Of a stretch of 64,000 nt of DNA, positions 46,037 through 54,249 are shown in pieces. The position numbers and the translations under genes were made by a program. A model generated the notes under the pieces. That model saw only the letters and a list, made by a program, of their open reading frames with translations. It had not been told where the DNA came from and did not search any database. This stretch comes from Clostridium algoriphilum. Its GTDB lineage: Bacteria; Bacillota; Clostridia; Clostridiales; Clostridiaceae. The stretch covers positions 36,377-100,376 of the forward strand of contig NZ_JAIZZK010000014.1 of NCBI RefSeq assembly GCF_020443705.1, written 5' to 3'. Position 1 is the first letter of the stretch; each line of letters starts with the position of its first letter.

Positions 46037-46498
46037 ATGACAATAAATTTAGAACAAATTGATGAATTAAGAAAAAGAGCTAATGTCAGCTATGAGGATG
46101 CTAAAAATGCATTAGAGGAAAGTGAAGGGAATCTTATTGAAGCTTTAATTTATCTTGAAAAACAAAACAAGATTAAACCCGAGAAAACCCCATTTAGCGA
46201 AAATAAATTTATTAGAAAAATAAAAATAATAATTAAAAAAGGAAACGAATCTAAATTAATTATCAAAAAAAATGATGTAGTTGTATTAAATCTTTGCTTA
46301 ACACTCTCAGTTATAATAACTGTAGTAGTTCCACCACTGGTAATTGCAGCATTGATATTTGCTCTTGCAACAAACCACAAAATAAGAATTCAAAAGAAAG
46401 ATACTGAAAGTTGTGAGGTAAACAATATTTTTGATAAAATGTCAGTTGTGGTTAATAAAGTAACTACAAAAATTAATGAAGAGTTTAAAACTGAATAA
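46037..46498 (+). CDS. DUF4342 protein with UBA-like N-terminus
   Basis: A 153-residue protein. Residues 1-45 (LEQIDELRKRANVSYEDAKNAL, then EGNLIEALIYLEKQ) are the UBA/TS-N-like three-helix unit of DUF4342. The middle has a strongly hydrophobic stretch (VVVLNLCLTLSVIITVVVPPLVIAALIFALA in parts) that is probably a membrane anchor, and the tail is charged. Function unknown. AAGGAGG precedes ATG 46037; a terminator follows. Confidence 0.82.
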   Translation: MTINLEQIDELRKRANVSYEDAKNALEESEGNLIEALIYLEKQNKIKPEKTPFSENKFIRKIKIIIKKGNESKLIIKKNDVVVLNLCLTLSVIITVVVPPLVIAALIFALATNHKIRIQKKDTESCEVNNIFDKMSVVVNKVTTKINEEFKTE

Positions 46499-46514
46499 AT
46501 TATTATAGCCCAGT

Positions 46515-46548
46515 AACCTACATTTTATATAATGTAGGTTTTTTTTTA
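46515..46548 (+). terminator. Intrinsic terminator
   Basis: AACCTACATT pairs with AATGTAGGTT and is followed by nine T, directly after the DUF4342 gene. Confidence 0.9.
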
Positions 46549-46692
46549 GAAACAAAAAATATGAAGCTAATTGTCTGCAATTAAATTAAAATTAATATAT
46601 AATAAAACTATTGTTATTAATTTAATCGTCTATATTATTTAATAATAAGACAAAGTATTTTAATGTAACATATTTGGGAGGTATAGATATAC

Positions 46693-47376
46693 ATGAGCGG
46701 ACAAAGAATTTTAATAATTGAAGATGAAATAAAGATAGCACGGTTTCTTGAGTTAGAACTAATTTATGAGGGTTACATAGTTTCACAATGCCATGATGGA
46801 CGTGAGGGGTTAGATAAAGCCACGAGTGGAATATTTGACCTGATACTCCTAGATATTATGCTTCCTTCTTTAAATGGACTAGAGGTCTTAAGAAGGCTAA
46901 GGCAAGTGTCAGCCGTTCCTATTATAATGCTTACTGCAAAAGATGAGGTAATGGACAAAGTTATGGGACTTGACATAGGAGCGAATGACTATATGACTAA
47001 ACCTTTTGCAATTGAAGAATTACTTGCACGAATAAGAACTGCATTAAAAAAGACACCAATTTTAAAGGAAATCTTAAATATATTAACTATTGGAGAATTG
47101 ACTATAGACTTAGATCAGCATATGGTTACCTTTAAAAATAACCACATAGAACTAACTAAGACCGAATTTGATTTACTAAAATTTCTAATAGAAAATAAAA
47201 ATATTGTTCTTTCAAGAAATAAAATTATTGATATTGTATGGGGATATGAATATATGGGTGATACTAATGTAGTAGATGTGTACATTAGATATTTAAGAAG
47301 CAAAATAGATGATAAATTTAACAAAAAGTTCATTCACACAGTGCGAGGGGTGGGATATCTTTTAAAAGATGAATAA
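46693..47376 (+). CDS. OmpR/PhoB-type response regulator
   Basis: A 227-residue regulator. The receiver domain (1-120) has the acid pair in IIEDEIKIA, the phosphoacceptor in LILLDIMLPSLNG (Asp near 54), and Lys in MTKPFAIEELLARI. The winged-helix DNA-binding domain covers about 130-227 (LTKTEFDLLKFLIEN, YIRYLRSKIDD, VRGVGYLL). It overlaps the kinase gene by 8 bases. The layout is ArlR/MprA-like; target genes and stimulus are unknown. Confidence 0.93.
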   Translation: MSGQRILIIEDEIKIARFLELELIYEGYIVSQCHDGREGLDKATSGIFDLILLDIMLPSLNGLEVLRRLRQVSAVPIIMLTAKDEVMDKVMGLDIGANDYMTKPFAIEELLARIRTALKKTPILKEILNILTIGELTIDLDQHMVTFKNNHIELTKTEFDLLKFLIENKNIVLSRNKIIDIVWGYEYMGDTNVVDVYIRYLRSKIDDKFNKKFIHTVRGVGYLLKDE

Positions 47377-48850
47377 TCTAAAGTTTCTCTTTAAATATAT
47401 ATTACAATTTTTAAAATTTTTATACAAGATTACAACGATAGTATTAACTTTTATACCCAGAATTTTAAAAATACTAACTTATAATATTAATAAACGGTTA
47501 AAATTTTCTATTAGTTTTAAAATGACTGCTATATATACTCTTATTTTTTCTATTTTACTATTTCTATTAAGTATTGGTTTAATTATAGGCTTTAGGTTAT
47601 ATTTGATCAATGAAGTTCACGATGAACTTACTAAATATAGTACAGTGGCTAATAATTATACTAAGTTAAGCAAAAACCTTAAAGATTTTAATATTAATGT
47701 TTTTTCAAATATAAAATATGTAACCTTAAGTGTTTTTGATGAAAAAGAAAGTTTGGTTTACTCCACTGAAAAAAACAAAAATAATGTAGTTTTTAATAAA
47801 GATAGTCCACCTTTTACTTTAATTAATGAAACAAATCAACAATTAGTTTATGTAACTACTAAAGTATCTCTTAAAAATAACATCTATTTCATTCAATTCT
47901 CTAAAAATTTAATAAGGGAAAATTTATATTTAGGAATCTTCGCGTCTATTATATCCATATTAAATATACTTTCTTTAATTTTTACATTAAGCATAGGCTC
48001 TAAAACAAGTAAAAAAATGCTATTACCTATAAAAAATATGACAAAAACTACACAAGCTATTTCAATTAATGCCTTGGAAAGAAGATTGAATGTTAGCAAT
48101 TCTCATGATGAATTGAAACAACTAGCGGAAACCTTTAATGATATGTTAGATCGTATTCAAAATTCCTATGAAATGCAAAATCAATTTGTATCGGATGCCT
48201 CACATGAACTCAGAACTCCCATAGCCGTTATACAAGGTTATGTAAATATGCTGTATCGTTGGGGAAAAGATGATAAAGAAGTCCTTGAAGAATCTATAAT
48301 AGCTATTAAAAGCGAGTCCGAAAATATGAAGGATCTAGTGGAAAAGCTTCTCTTCCTTGCCAGAAGTGATAAGAATTCTCAGAAAATCTACAAAGAAGAG
48401 TTTAATATTAATATTTTAATAGATGATATTATTAAGGAAACAAAACTAATTGACGCAAGCCATGTAATTACAACTAATATAAATGAAGAATTGCTTATAT
48501 ATGCAGATAAAAAATTATTAAAGCAAGCGATACGTATTTTTATTGATAATAGCATAAAGTATACACCAATTGGTGGAAGTATAAATTTAAATAGCTATGT
48601 AAAAAAGAAGAATTTAATCCTTGAAGTTATAGATACAGGAATAGGTATTCCTAAAGATGATCTTCCCTATATCTTTAATAGATTTTATAGATGTGATAAA
48701 TCAAGAGCAAAAGATAGTGGTGGAACAGGCCTTGGATTGTCAATATCAAAATGGATAATTGGAATACATAATGGTTCCATTGTAGTCGAAAGCAGATTGA
48801 ATATAGGAACGAAAATCATTATTGGACTTCCAATAGGTAAACAAATATAG
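47369..48850 (+). CDS. HAMP-type sensor histidine kinase
   Basis: A 493-residue membrane kinase. An unusual basic and apolar N-terminal 45 residues precede span 1 (about 50-75). An outer domain of about 115 residues, span 2 (about 190-215) and a HAMP linker follow. HisKA has VSDASHELRTPIAVIQGY with phospho-His near 278; HATPase_c has NSIKYTP, DTGIGIPKDDLPYIFNRFYR and GGTGLGLSISKWI. It pairs with the preceding regulator (8-base overlap). The ribosome site for ATG 47369 is weak, so coupling or a later start is possible. Confidence 0.91.
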   Translation: MNNLKFLFKYILQFLKFLYKITTIVLTFIPRILKILTYNINKRLKFSISFKMTAIYTLIFSILLFLLSIGLIIGFRLYLINEVHDELTKYSTVANNYTKLSKNLKDFNINVFSNIKYVTLSVFDEKESLVYSTEKNKNNVVFNKDSPPFTLINETNQQLVYVTTKVSLKNNIYFIQFSKNLIRENLYLGIFASIISILNILSLIFTLSIGSKTSKKMLLPIKNMTKTTQAISINALERRLNVSNSHDELKQLAETFNDMLDRIQNSYEMQNQFVSDASHELRTPIAVIQGYVNMLYRWGKDDKEVLEESIIAIKSESENMKDLVEKLLFLARSDKNSQKIYKEEFNINILIDDIIKETKLIDASHVITTNINEELLIYADKKLLKQAIRIFIDNSIKYTPIGGSINLNSYVKKKNLILEVIDTGIGIPKDDLPYIFNRFYRCDKSRAKDSGGTGLGLSISKWIIGIHNGSIVVESRLNIGTKIIIGLPIGKQI

Positions 48851-48854
48851 CATA

Positions 48855-48894
48855 AAAAAGCAACAGTGCATTAGGGTACACTGTTGCTTTTCTA
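48855..48894. terminator. Bidirectional terminator (kinase/adhE1)
   Basis: AAAAGCAACAGTG (48856-48868) pairs perfectly with CACTGTTGCTTTT (48879-48891). It lies between the convergent kinase and adhE genes. A near copy with mismatches lies after the second adhE at 54154-54189. Confidence 0.88.
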
Positions 48895-48929
48895 TATGTT
48901 ATAAACTATTTTATACTTTACTTAATCTA

Positions 48930-51551
48930 TTATTCGAACACTTTTATATACATTTCTTTTATTTCTTTGATTAATGGGTATCTTGGATTAGCACCTGTAC
49001 ATTGATCATCAAACGCTAATTCACACATTTCATCTAATGTAGCATAGAAATCATCTTTCTTAATTCCTGCTGCACTTATTGATTTTGGAATGTTAACTTG
49101 ATCTTTTAATTTCTGTATAGCTTTAATTAATAATTCTACTTTCTCATCCTCTGTATTTCCACCTAATTGTAAAGCATCTGCAACTTCTGCATATCTACTC
49201 TTAGCTTGTGGGAATTCATATTGTGCAAAAGTTCCCATTTTTCTTGGATTCTCTACTGCATTGTATTTTATAACTTCATTAATTAATAATGCGTTAGCAA
49301 CGCCATGTGGTACATGATGTTTTGCTCCCAATTTATGAGCCATTGAATGACAAACTCCTAGGAATGCATTACCAAATGCCATAGCAGCCATTGTTGAAGC
49401 ATGAGCCATACCTTCTCTTGCTTTTACATTTGTTGGTCCTTCACTATATGCAAGTGGTAGGTTCTTGAATATTTCTTTTACTGCTTCTAAAGCAAGACCA
49501 TTAGTAAATGGTGTAGCAAGTATTGATACATAAGATTCAAGAGCATGAGTTAAAGCATCTATACCTGAAGCTGCTGTTAATCCTCTTGGCATATTCATCA
49601 TTAAATCAGCATCAACTATTGCCATATTAGGAAGTAGTTCATAATCAGCTAAAGGATATTTAGCTCCTGTAACTTCATCAGTGATTACTGCAAATGGTGT
49701 AACTTCTGAACCAGTACCTGCTGTAGTAGCACAAGCAACCATATAACATTTTGAACCCATTACTGGGAATGTATATACTCTCTTTCTAATATCCATAAAT
49801 CTCATAGCTAAATCTTGGAATCTTACTTCTGGGTGTTCATACATTACCCACATGATTTTAGCTGCATCTATTGGTGATCCTCCACCAATTGACATAATTG
49901 TATCTGGTTGATATTGGTTTAATACTGCAACACCTGCTCTAGCAGTAGCAAGAGTTGGATCTGGCAATACCTCTGAGAATATTTTAAAGTCCATTCCAAG
50001 TTCTGTAAATACTCTTGTAGCTTTAGCAACAACACCAAGATCAACAAGAATCTGATCAGTTACTATAAGTACTTTTTTCTTACCTAATACATTCATTTCT
50101 TTTATTGCAAGTTCAAGACAACCATATTTGAAATAAACTCTTTGTGGAACTCTAAACCAAAGCATATTTTCTCTCCTCTCAGCTACGTTCTTAATATTCA
50201 ATAATTGTTTTATTCCAACGTTTTCTGAAACAGAATTTCCGCCCCATGATCCACAACCAAGTGTTAATGAAGGAGTAGTCTTAAAGTTGAATAAATCACC
50301 TATACCACCATGAGATGTTGGCATATTAACCAATATTCTTCCTGTTCTCATAAGTGAACTCCACTTAGCTATTCTTTCTTTAGACTTAATTGCATTTGTC
50401 CACAATGCTGAACTATGACCATATCCGCCAAGAACAACAAGTCTTTCTGCCTTAACTAAAGCTTCTTCAAAAGTTTTAACTCTATACATACCAAGAACTG
50501 TAGATAGTTTCTCATGTGAGAATTCTTCTTCAAGTTCTACACTTTCAATTTCTCCTATAAGAACTTTAGTTTCTTCTGGAACTTTGAATCCACCAAGTTG
50601 TGCAATATATGAAGCTTGTCTACCAACCTGTTTAGCATTTAGTCTACCATTAACTAATATTACTTTTCTTATTTTCTCAGTTTCATCTTTTGTAAGGAAA
50701 TAAGCTCCTCTTTTGATGAATTCTTTTTTAGCTTCTTCATAAACACTATCCATAACTATGACAGTCTGTTCTGAAGCACATATTGTTCCATAATCAAAAT
50801 TCTTAGAAAGTAATATTGAACTTACAGCAGTTTTAATATCAGCTGTATCATCAACAATTACTGGTGTATTTCCTGAACCAACTCCAACAGCAGGTTTACC
50901 TGATGAATAAGCGGCTTTAACCATTCCTGGACCACCTGTTGCAAGTATTAAATCTGCTTCTTTCATAACAAGACCTGAAAGTTCTATAGTAGGCTCGTCT
51001 ACCCATGCAATTATATCTTTTGGTGCGCCTGCTGCTACTGCTGCATCTCTTACTATTTTGATTGCTGCAATAGTACATTTTTTAGCACCTGGATGTGGTG
51101 AAAAGATTATACCATTTCTAGTTTTTAATGCTATAAGAGCTTTAAATATTCCTGTAGAAGTTGGATTTGTAGTTGGCACAACAGCTGCTAGTACTCCAAT
51201 TGGTTCATAAATTTTTGAGATACCGCCAGCTTGATCATGTTCAAAAACTCCAACAGTTTGAGAATTTTTATAAGCATTGTATATATATTCTGATGCGTAA
51301 TGGTTTTTTATTACCTTGTCCTCTACAAGTCCCATTCCTGTTTCTTCAACTGCTAATTTTGCTAATGGGATTCTTGCAACATTTGCTGCAATAGATGCTT
51401 CTTTAAATATATGATCTACTTGTTCTTGAGTAAAAGTAGAGAACTTCGTTTGAGCCGCTCTAACTTCCGCCATTCTAATTTTTAATTCTTCAGCGTTTGT
51501 AACTAATTCTGTAGTTGTCTTCTTTGGTTGTTCAACATTTGCCACTTTCAT
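48930..51551 (-). CDS. adhE: Bifunctional acetaldehyde/alcohol dehydrogenase (copy 1)
   Basis: An 873-residue AdhE that reduces acetyl-CoA (or butyryl-CoA) to aldehyde and then alcohol, regenerating NAD. The N-terminal aldehyde dehydrogenase half has VVPTTNPTS and the cysteine loop FDYGTICASEQ near 253. The C-terminal iron alcohol dehydrogenase half starts about 455, with SIGGGSPIDAAK and the metal-site region GVCHSMAHKLGAKHHVPHG near 735-752. Such enzymes form helical spirosomes. The leader has a -24/-12 promoter, so this copy looks controlled by the sigma-54 activator encoded just upstream. It differs from copy 2 at only a few dozen residues. Confidence 0.96.
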   Translation of the reverse strand: MKVANVEQPKKTTTELVTNAEELKIRMAEVRAAQTKFSTFTQEQVDHIFKEASIAANVARIPLAKLAVEETGMGLVEDKVIKNHYASEYIYNAYKNSQTVGVFEHDQAGGISKIYEPIGVLAAVVPTTNPTSTGIFKALIALKTRNGIIFSPHPGAKKCTIAAIKIVRDAAVAAGAPKDIIAWVDEPTIELSGLVMKEADLILATGGPGMVKAAYSSGKPAVGVGSGNTPVIVDDTADIKTAVSSILLSKNFDYGTICASEQTVIVMDSVYEEAKKEFIKRGAYFLTKDETEKIRKVILVNGRLNAKQVGRQASYIAQLGGFKVPEETKVLIGEIESVELEEEFSHEKLSTVLGMYRVKTFEEALVKAERLVVLGGYGHSSALWTNAIKSKERIAKWSSLMRTGRILVNMPTSHGGIGDLFNFKTTPSLTLGCGSWGGNSVSENVGIKQLLNIKNVAERRENMLWFRVPQRVYFKYGCLELAIKEMNVLGKKKVLIVTDQILVDLGVVAKATRVFTELGMDFKIFSEVLPDPTLATARAGVAVLNQYQPDTIMSIGGGSPIDAAKIMWVMYEHPEVRFQDLAMRFMDIRKRVYTFPVMGSKCYMVACATTAGTGSEVTPFAVITDEVTGAKYPLADYELLPNMAIVDADLMMNMPRGLTAASGIDALTHALESYVSILATPFTNGLALEAVKEIFKNLPLAYSEGPTNVKAREGMAHASTMAAMAFGNAFLGVCHSMAHKLGAKHHVPHGVANALLINEVIKYNAVENPRKMGTFAQYEFPQAKSRYAEVADALQLGGNTEDEKVELLIKAIQKLKDQVNIPKSISAAGIKKDDFYATLDEMCELAFDDQCTGANPRYPLIKEIKEMYIKVFE

Positions 51552-51685
51552 ATTAACACCTCTCTCATAAAATTTGAGTGTTTAAAACAAACTATAAATA
51601 TGATATTTGTTATAAATTAACTCTTAAAACTATATTTTATAATCAAATAGAATGAACTCCTCATATTTACTTACACTATATTTAT

Positions 51686-51703
51686 TAGCATTTTCTGTGC
51701 CAA
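51686..51703 (-). promoter_or_regulatory. Sigma-54 (-24/-12) promoter of adhE copy 1
   Basis: The minus strand reads TTGGCACAGAAAATGCTA: GG at -24 and GC at -12 with exactly 10 bases between. About 135 bases upstream of the start codon. Confidence 0.85.
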
Positions 51704-51795
51704 TATACATATATATTTTTTATTTTTTTTAGATGGTGAATTCACAACCTATTCTTATGCTATTTTAAAAAATTTTCTAATCACAATACTCTAAT

Positions 51796-51864
51796 TGTTC
51801 CATTTGGTTACACTTCAACTAAAAATGACTGTTCAATTATGGAACTATGTTCAATTTTGGAACA
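51796..51864. promoter_or_regulatory. Three 17-bp enhancer palindromes for the sigma-54 activator
   Basis: TGTTCCATTTGGTTACA (51796-51812), TGTTCAATTATGGAACT (51830-51846) and TGTTCAATTTTGGAACA (51848-51864) share the pattern TGTTC-n7-GAACA. The last two are 18 bases apart and lie inside the final codons of the activator gene. They sit about 95-165 bases upstream of the -24/-12 promoter, normal for enhancer sites. Confidence 0.7.
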
Positions 51865-53727
51865 GTCAATGTTATATTTTTCAATTTTTCTGTATAAAGT
51901 GTTTCTTCCAATTTTCAAAATATTTGCTGCTAAGGTCATATTACCTTTAACCTGTTTTATAACTTTGCTTATGTGTAGTTTTTCCATCATTTCCAAACTA
52001 AGATTTGTATCCAATTTTATAGTGTTTTTATTAACTTGAGTTACTTCATTACTAATGTTAAGTTGAATTGCTTCAGAATTTACAATTCGTTCAACTGCAT
52101 TTTCTAATTCTCTTACATTTCCTGGCCAATCGTACTCCATAAGATATTTCATATATGCCTCCGGAATATCCACAATTCTTTTATTAAGCATTTTTGATGT
52201 CTTATTCATATAATAATTTACCAATTGAGGTATATCATCTTTTCTTTCTCTAATTGGTGGTAAATTTAAGGGCATCACATTCAATCTATAATAAAGGTCT
52301 TTTCTAAAGTTTCCTTTCTCAATTTCATCTTTTAGATCCTTATTTGTAGCTGCCATAATCCTTACATCAATTGGTATCTGTTCTGAACTGCCAATCCTAG
52401 TAATTGCACTCTCCGCAATTACTCTCAATAATTTAATCTGCATATCTATAGGCATTTCTCCTATCTCATCTAGGAAAATCGTACCTCCATCTGCGATTTC
52501 AAATTTTCCAGCATTGCCACCTTTTTTTGCACCAGTAAATGCTCCATCTTCGTAACCAAATAGTTCTGACTCTACAAGTGCCCTTGGAATCGCGCCACAA
52601 TTTACTGCTATAAAAGGTTCATCTTTACGAATACCATAATTATGAATAGACTGCGCAAAAACCTCCTTACCAGTACCACTTTCGCCAGTTATTAATACTG
52701 TAGATTTACTTTCTGCAATCTTTTTTGCATAGTCAATTGTTTTCATAAATGTTTTATTTTTTCCCATCACTTTATCAAAAGTATATACAGCCTGGCCACT
52801 CAACATTTTTCCTGCAATTTTTCTACTCTTTTTTAACTCGTAGAGCACGAGAGTTATTTCCTCTAGATTCATTTTTAAATCATATATCGGATACAACGTC
52901 AGGGTATATTGTAATTTATTTACCCTTGCATTTATATAAACGTCTTTATCAATAAAGGTACCCTTAACCTTAAGTTGTCCTAATATTTCACTCCAGTTTT
53001 GAATCAACTCAGGGATTATAATTTTTCTCATTTCATTTTCACTATAACCAAACATTCTAACTACTTGTTTATTCATTGCTGTAATATTTCCTATTACATC
53101 ACAAGTCAAAATTCCAGCAGAAATCGAATTGATTGTGGTCTCTAATCTTTTTTTTGAAATCTCAAGCATTGAATTATATTTATTGATTTCAAACATTTTT
53201 TCTATTGCATCCGCTGCAGCAACTACCATTCCGAGAGTATGTGGATTAACATTTTCTATATATCCTGTTAAGTCAATTATTCCAATAACCTTTCCATTTA
53301 AGTCCTTAATTGGTGCTGCAGAGCATGTCCATTTATGATATGCTTCCATAAAATGTTCCTTTCCAGAAATCTGAATTGGTACTTCTTCGGATATTACAAG
53401 GCTCATTGCATTAGTTCCAATATGTGTTTCATCCATATATGCCCCTGTTATCATTTTGAACTTTATTGCCTCAGATAATATCCTTTCATCTCCTATTACT
53501 TTTAGGATACATCCATTACTGTCACATAATATTGCAAAGAAATCGGAACCACTTACAAAATCATATAAATGATTCATAAATGGAATAGCAGTTAAAATAA
53601 GCTCTTTGTTTTTCTCAAGAATATTCTTATTTTCAACGTTATTCAAAATTAAGGTACTAAACAAATTTTTCACTAACATTTTTGTTGACCTACATCTATT
53701 ATGAGACTCCTCAATATACCCTTTCAT
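51808..53727 (-). CDS. Sigma-54-dependent transcriptional activator (AcoR-like)
   Basis: A 639-residue enhancer-binding protein. The N-terminal part (about 55-190) is GAF-like ([38 protein letters not shown]). A PAS domain spans about 190-300. The AAA+ domain has Walker [12 protein letters not shown] near 347, the sigma-54 contact loop [10 protein letters not shown] near 397 and Walker [14 protein letters not shown] Fis-type HTH ends the protein ([20 protein letters not shown]). It lies between the two adhE genes, upstream of copy 1, and probably activates it in response to a small molecule such as an aldehyde, alcohol or acetoin (inference). Confidence 0.94.
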   Translation of the reverse strand: MKGYIEESHNRCRSTKMLVKNLFSTLILNNVENKNILEKNKELILTAIPFMNHLYDFVSGSDFFAILCDSNGCILKVIGDERILSEAIKFKMITGAYMDETHIGTNAMSLVISEEVPIQISGKEHFMEAYHKWTCSAAPIKDLNGKVIGIIDLTGYIENVNPHTLGMVVAAADAIEKMFEINKYNSMLEISKKRLETTINSISAGILTCDVIGNITAMNKQVVRMFGYSENEMRKIIIPELIQNWSEILGQLKVKGTFIDKDVYINARVNKLQYTLTLYPIYDLKMNLEEITLVLYELKKSRKIAGKMLSGQAVYTFDKVMGKNKTFMKTIDYAKKIAESKSTVLITGESGTGKEVFAQSIHNYGIRKDEPFIAVNCGAIPRALVESELFGYEDGAFTGAKKGGNAGKFEIADGGTIFLDEIGEMPIDMQIKLLRVIAESAITRIGSSEQIPIDVRIMAATNKDLKDEIEKGNFRKDLYYRLNVMPLNLPPIRERKDDIPQLVNYYMNKTSKMLNKRIVDIPEAYMKYLMEYDWPGNVRELENAVERIVNSEAIQLNISNEVTQVNKNTIKLDTNLSLEMMEKLHISKVIKQVKGNMTLAANILKIGRNTLYRKIEKYNIDCSKIEHSSIIEQSFLVEV

Positions 53728-53815
53728 ATTAAATCATCCTTCCTACTTTATTATTCCTTTTCAAACTTTAAATCTCATTCGCCATTTAATTAATTAAAAC
53801 AGATTGTTCTTCTAT

Positions 53816-53911
53816 TTAAGCTGAGTCTTGTTCAGTTCCATCTACGTTTTTCTCCGCACTGGCTGATAACTCTTGCAAAATTGCTATAATTTCATTTTTT
53901 ATTCCCTTTAA
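53816..53911 (-). pseudogene. Short relic of a methyl-accepting chemotaxis protein
   Basis: A minus-strand frame with no start codon encodes KNEIIAILQELSASAEKNVD and then GTEQDSA before a stop. This resembles the signalling coiled coil of chemotaxis receptors (pattern xLSASxEEnxAST). At about 30 residues it can only be a leftover; similarity is short, so chance is possible. Confidence 0.35.
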
Positions 53912-54007
53912 CTTCTATATTTTGATGTTACTTTAATAATATCACCTCTTCTATTTTGAGCTTTTTATAATAGATTACATATTTGATTTTAGCTTATTTA
54001 TGTTTAG

Positions 54008-54058
54008 ATTATATCACAATATTGCTACAATTGAAAACGGTTTTGTATACCGTTTACA
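54008..54058 (-). promoter_or_regulatory. Promoter and cre-like operator of the activator gene
   Basis: Minus strand -35 TTTTCA (54032-54037), 18-base spacer, -10 TATAAT (54008-54013). TGTAAACGGTATACA (minus, 54044-54058) is a near-palindrome resembling a CcpA cre site, and an AAACGGT/ACCGTTT inverted repeat (54035-54055) overlaps the -35. The block closely matches the adhE copy 2 promoter at 56989-57022. It is about 280 bases upstream of the activator. Confidence 0.6.
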
Positions 54059-54153
54059 TTCGTATAATGATATCACCGTTATAATGAATTATGAAAACAT
54101 TAGGCAATCAGTTGAGAAAGTTCTTTCCCATAAAAAAAGTTTATAAAACATAA

Positions 54154-54189
54154 AAAAGCACCAGTGCATTAGGGGACACTGCTACTTTT
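54154..54189 (-). terminator. Decayed copy of the adhE terminator
   Basis: AAAAGCACCAGTG and CACTGCTACTTTT are the counterparts of the perfect stem at 48856-48891, but two pairs are lost. Flanking bases (CATAAAA... and TTCTATATGTTATAAACT) are shared. It probably terminates adhE copy 2 less efficiently. Confidence 0.6.
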
Positions 54190-54249
54190 CTATATGTTAT
54201 AAACTCTTAAATATTTACTTTCAAAGTTTACTTGTTATTGGTTAATCTA

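Noticed and set aside
51601..51630. Rex-like sequence near adhE copy 1 (TTGTTATAAATTAAC)
   Set aside because: Half-sites are one base too close for the 18-base Rex pattern and the right half is incomplete.
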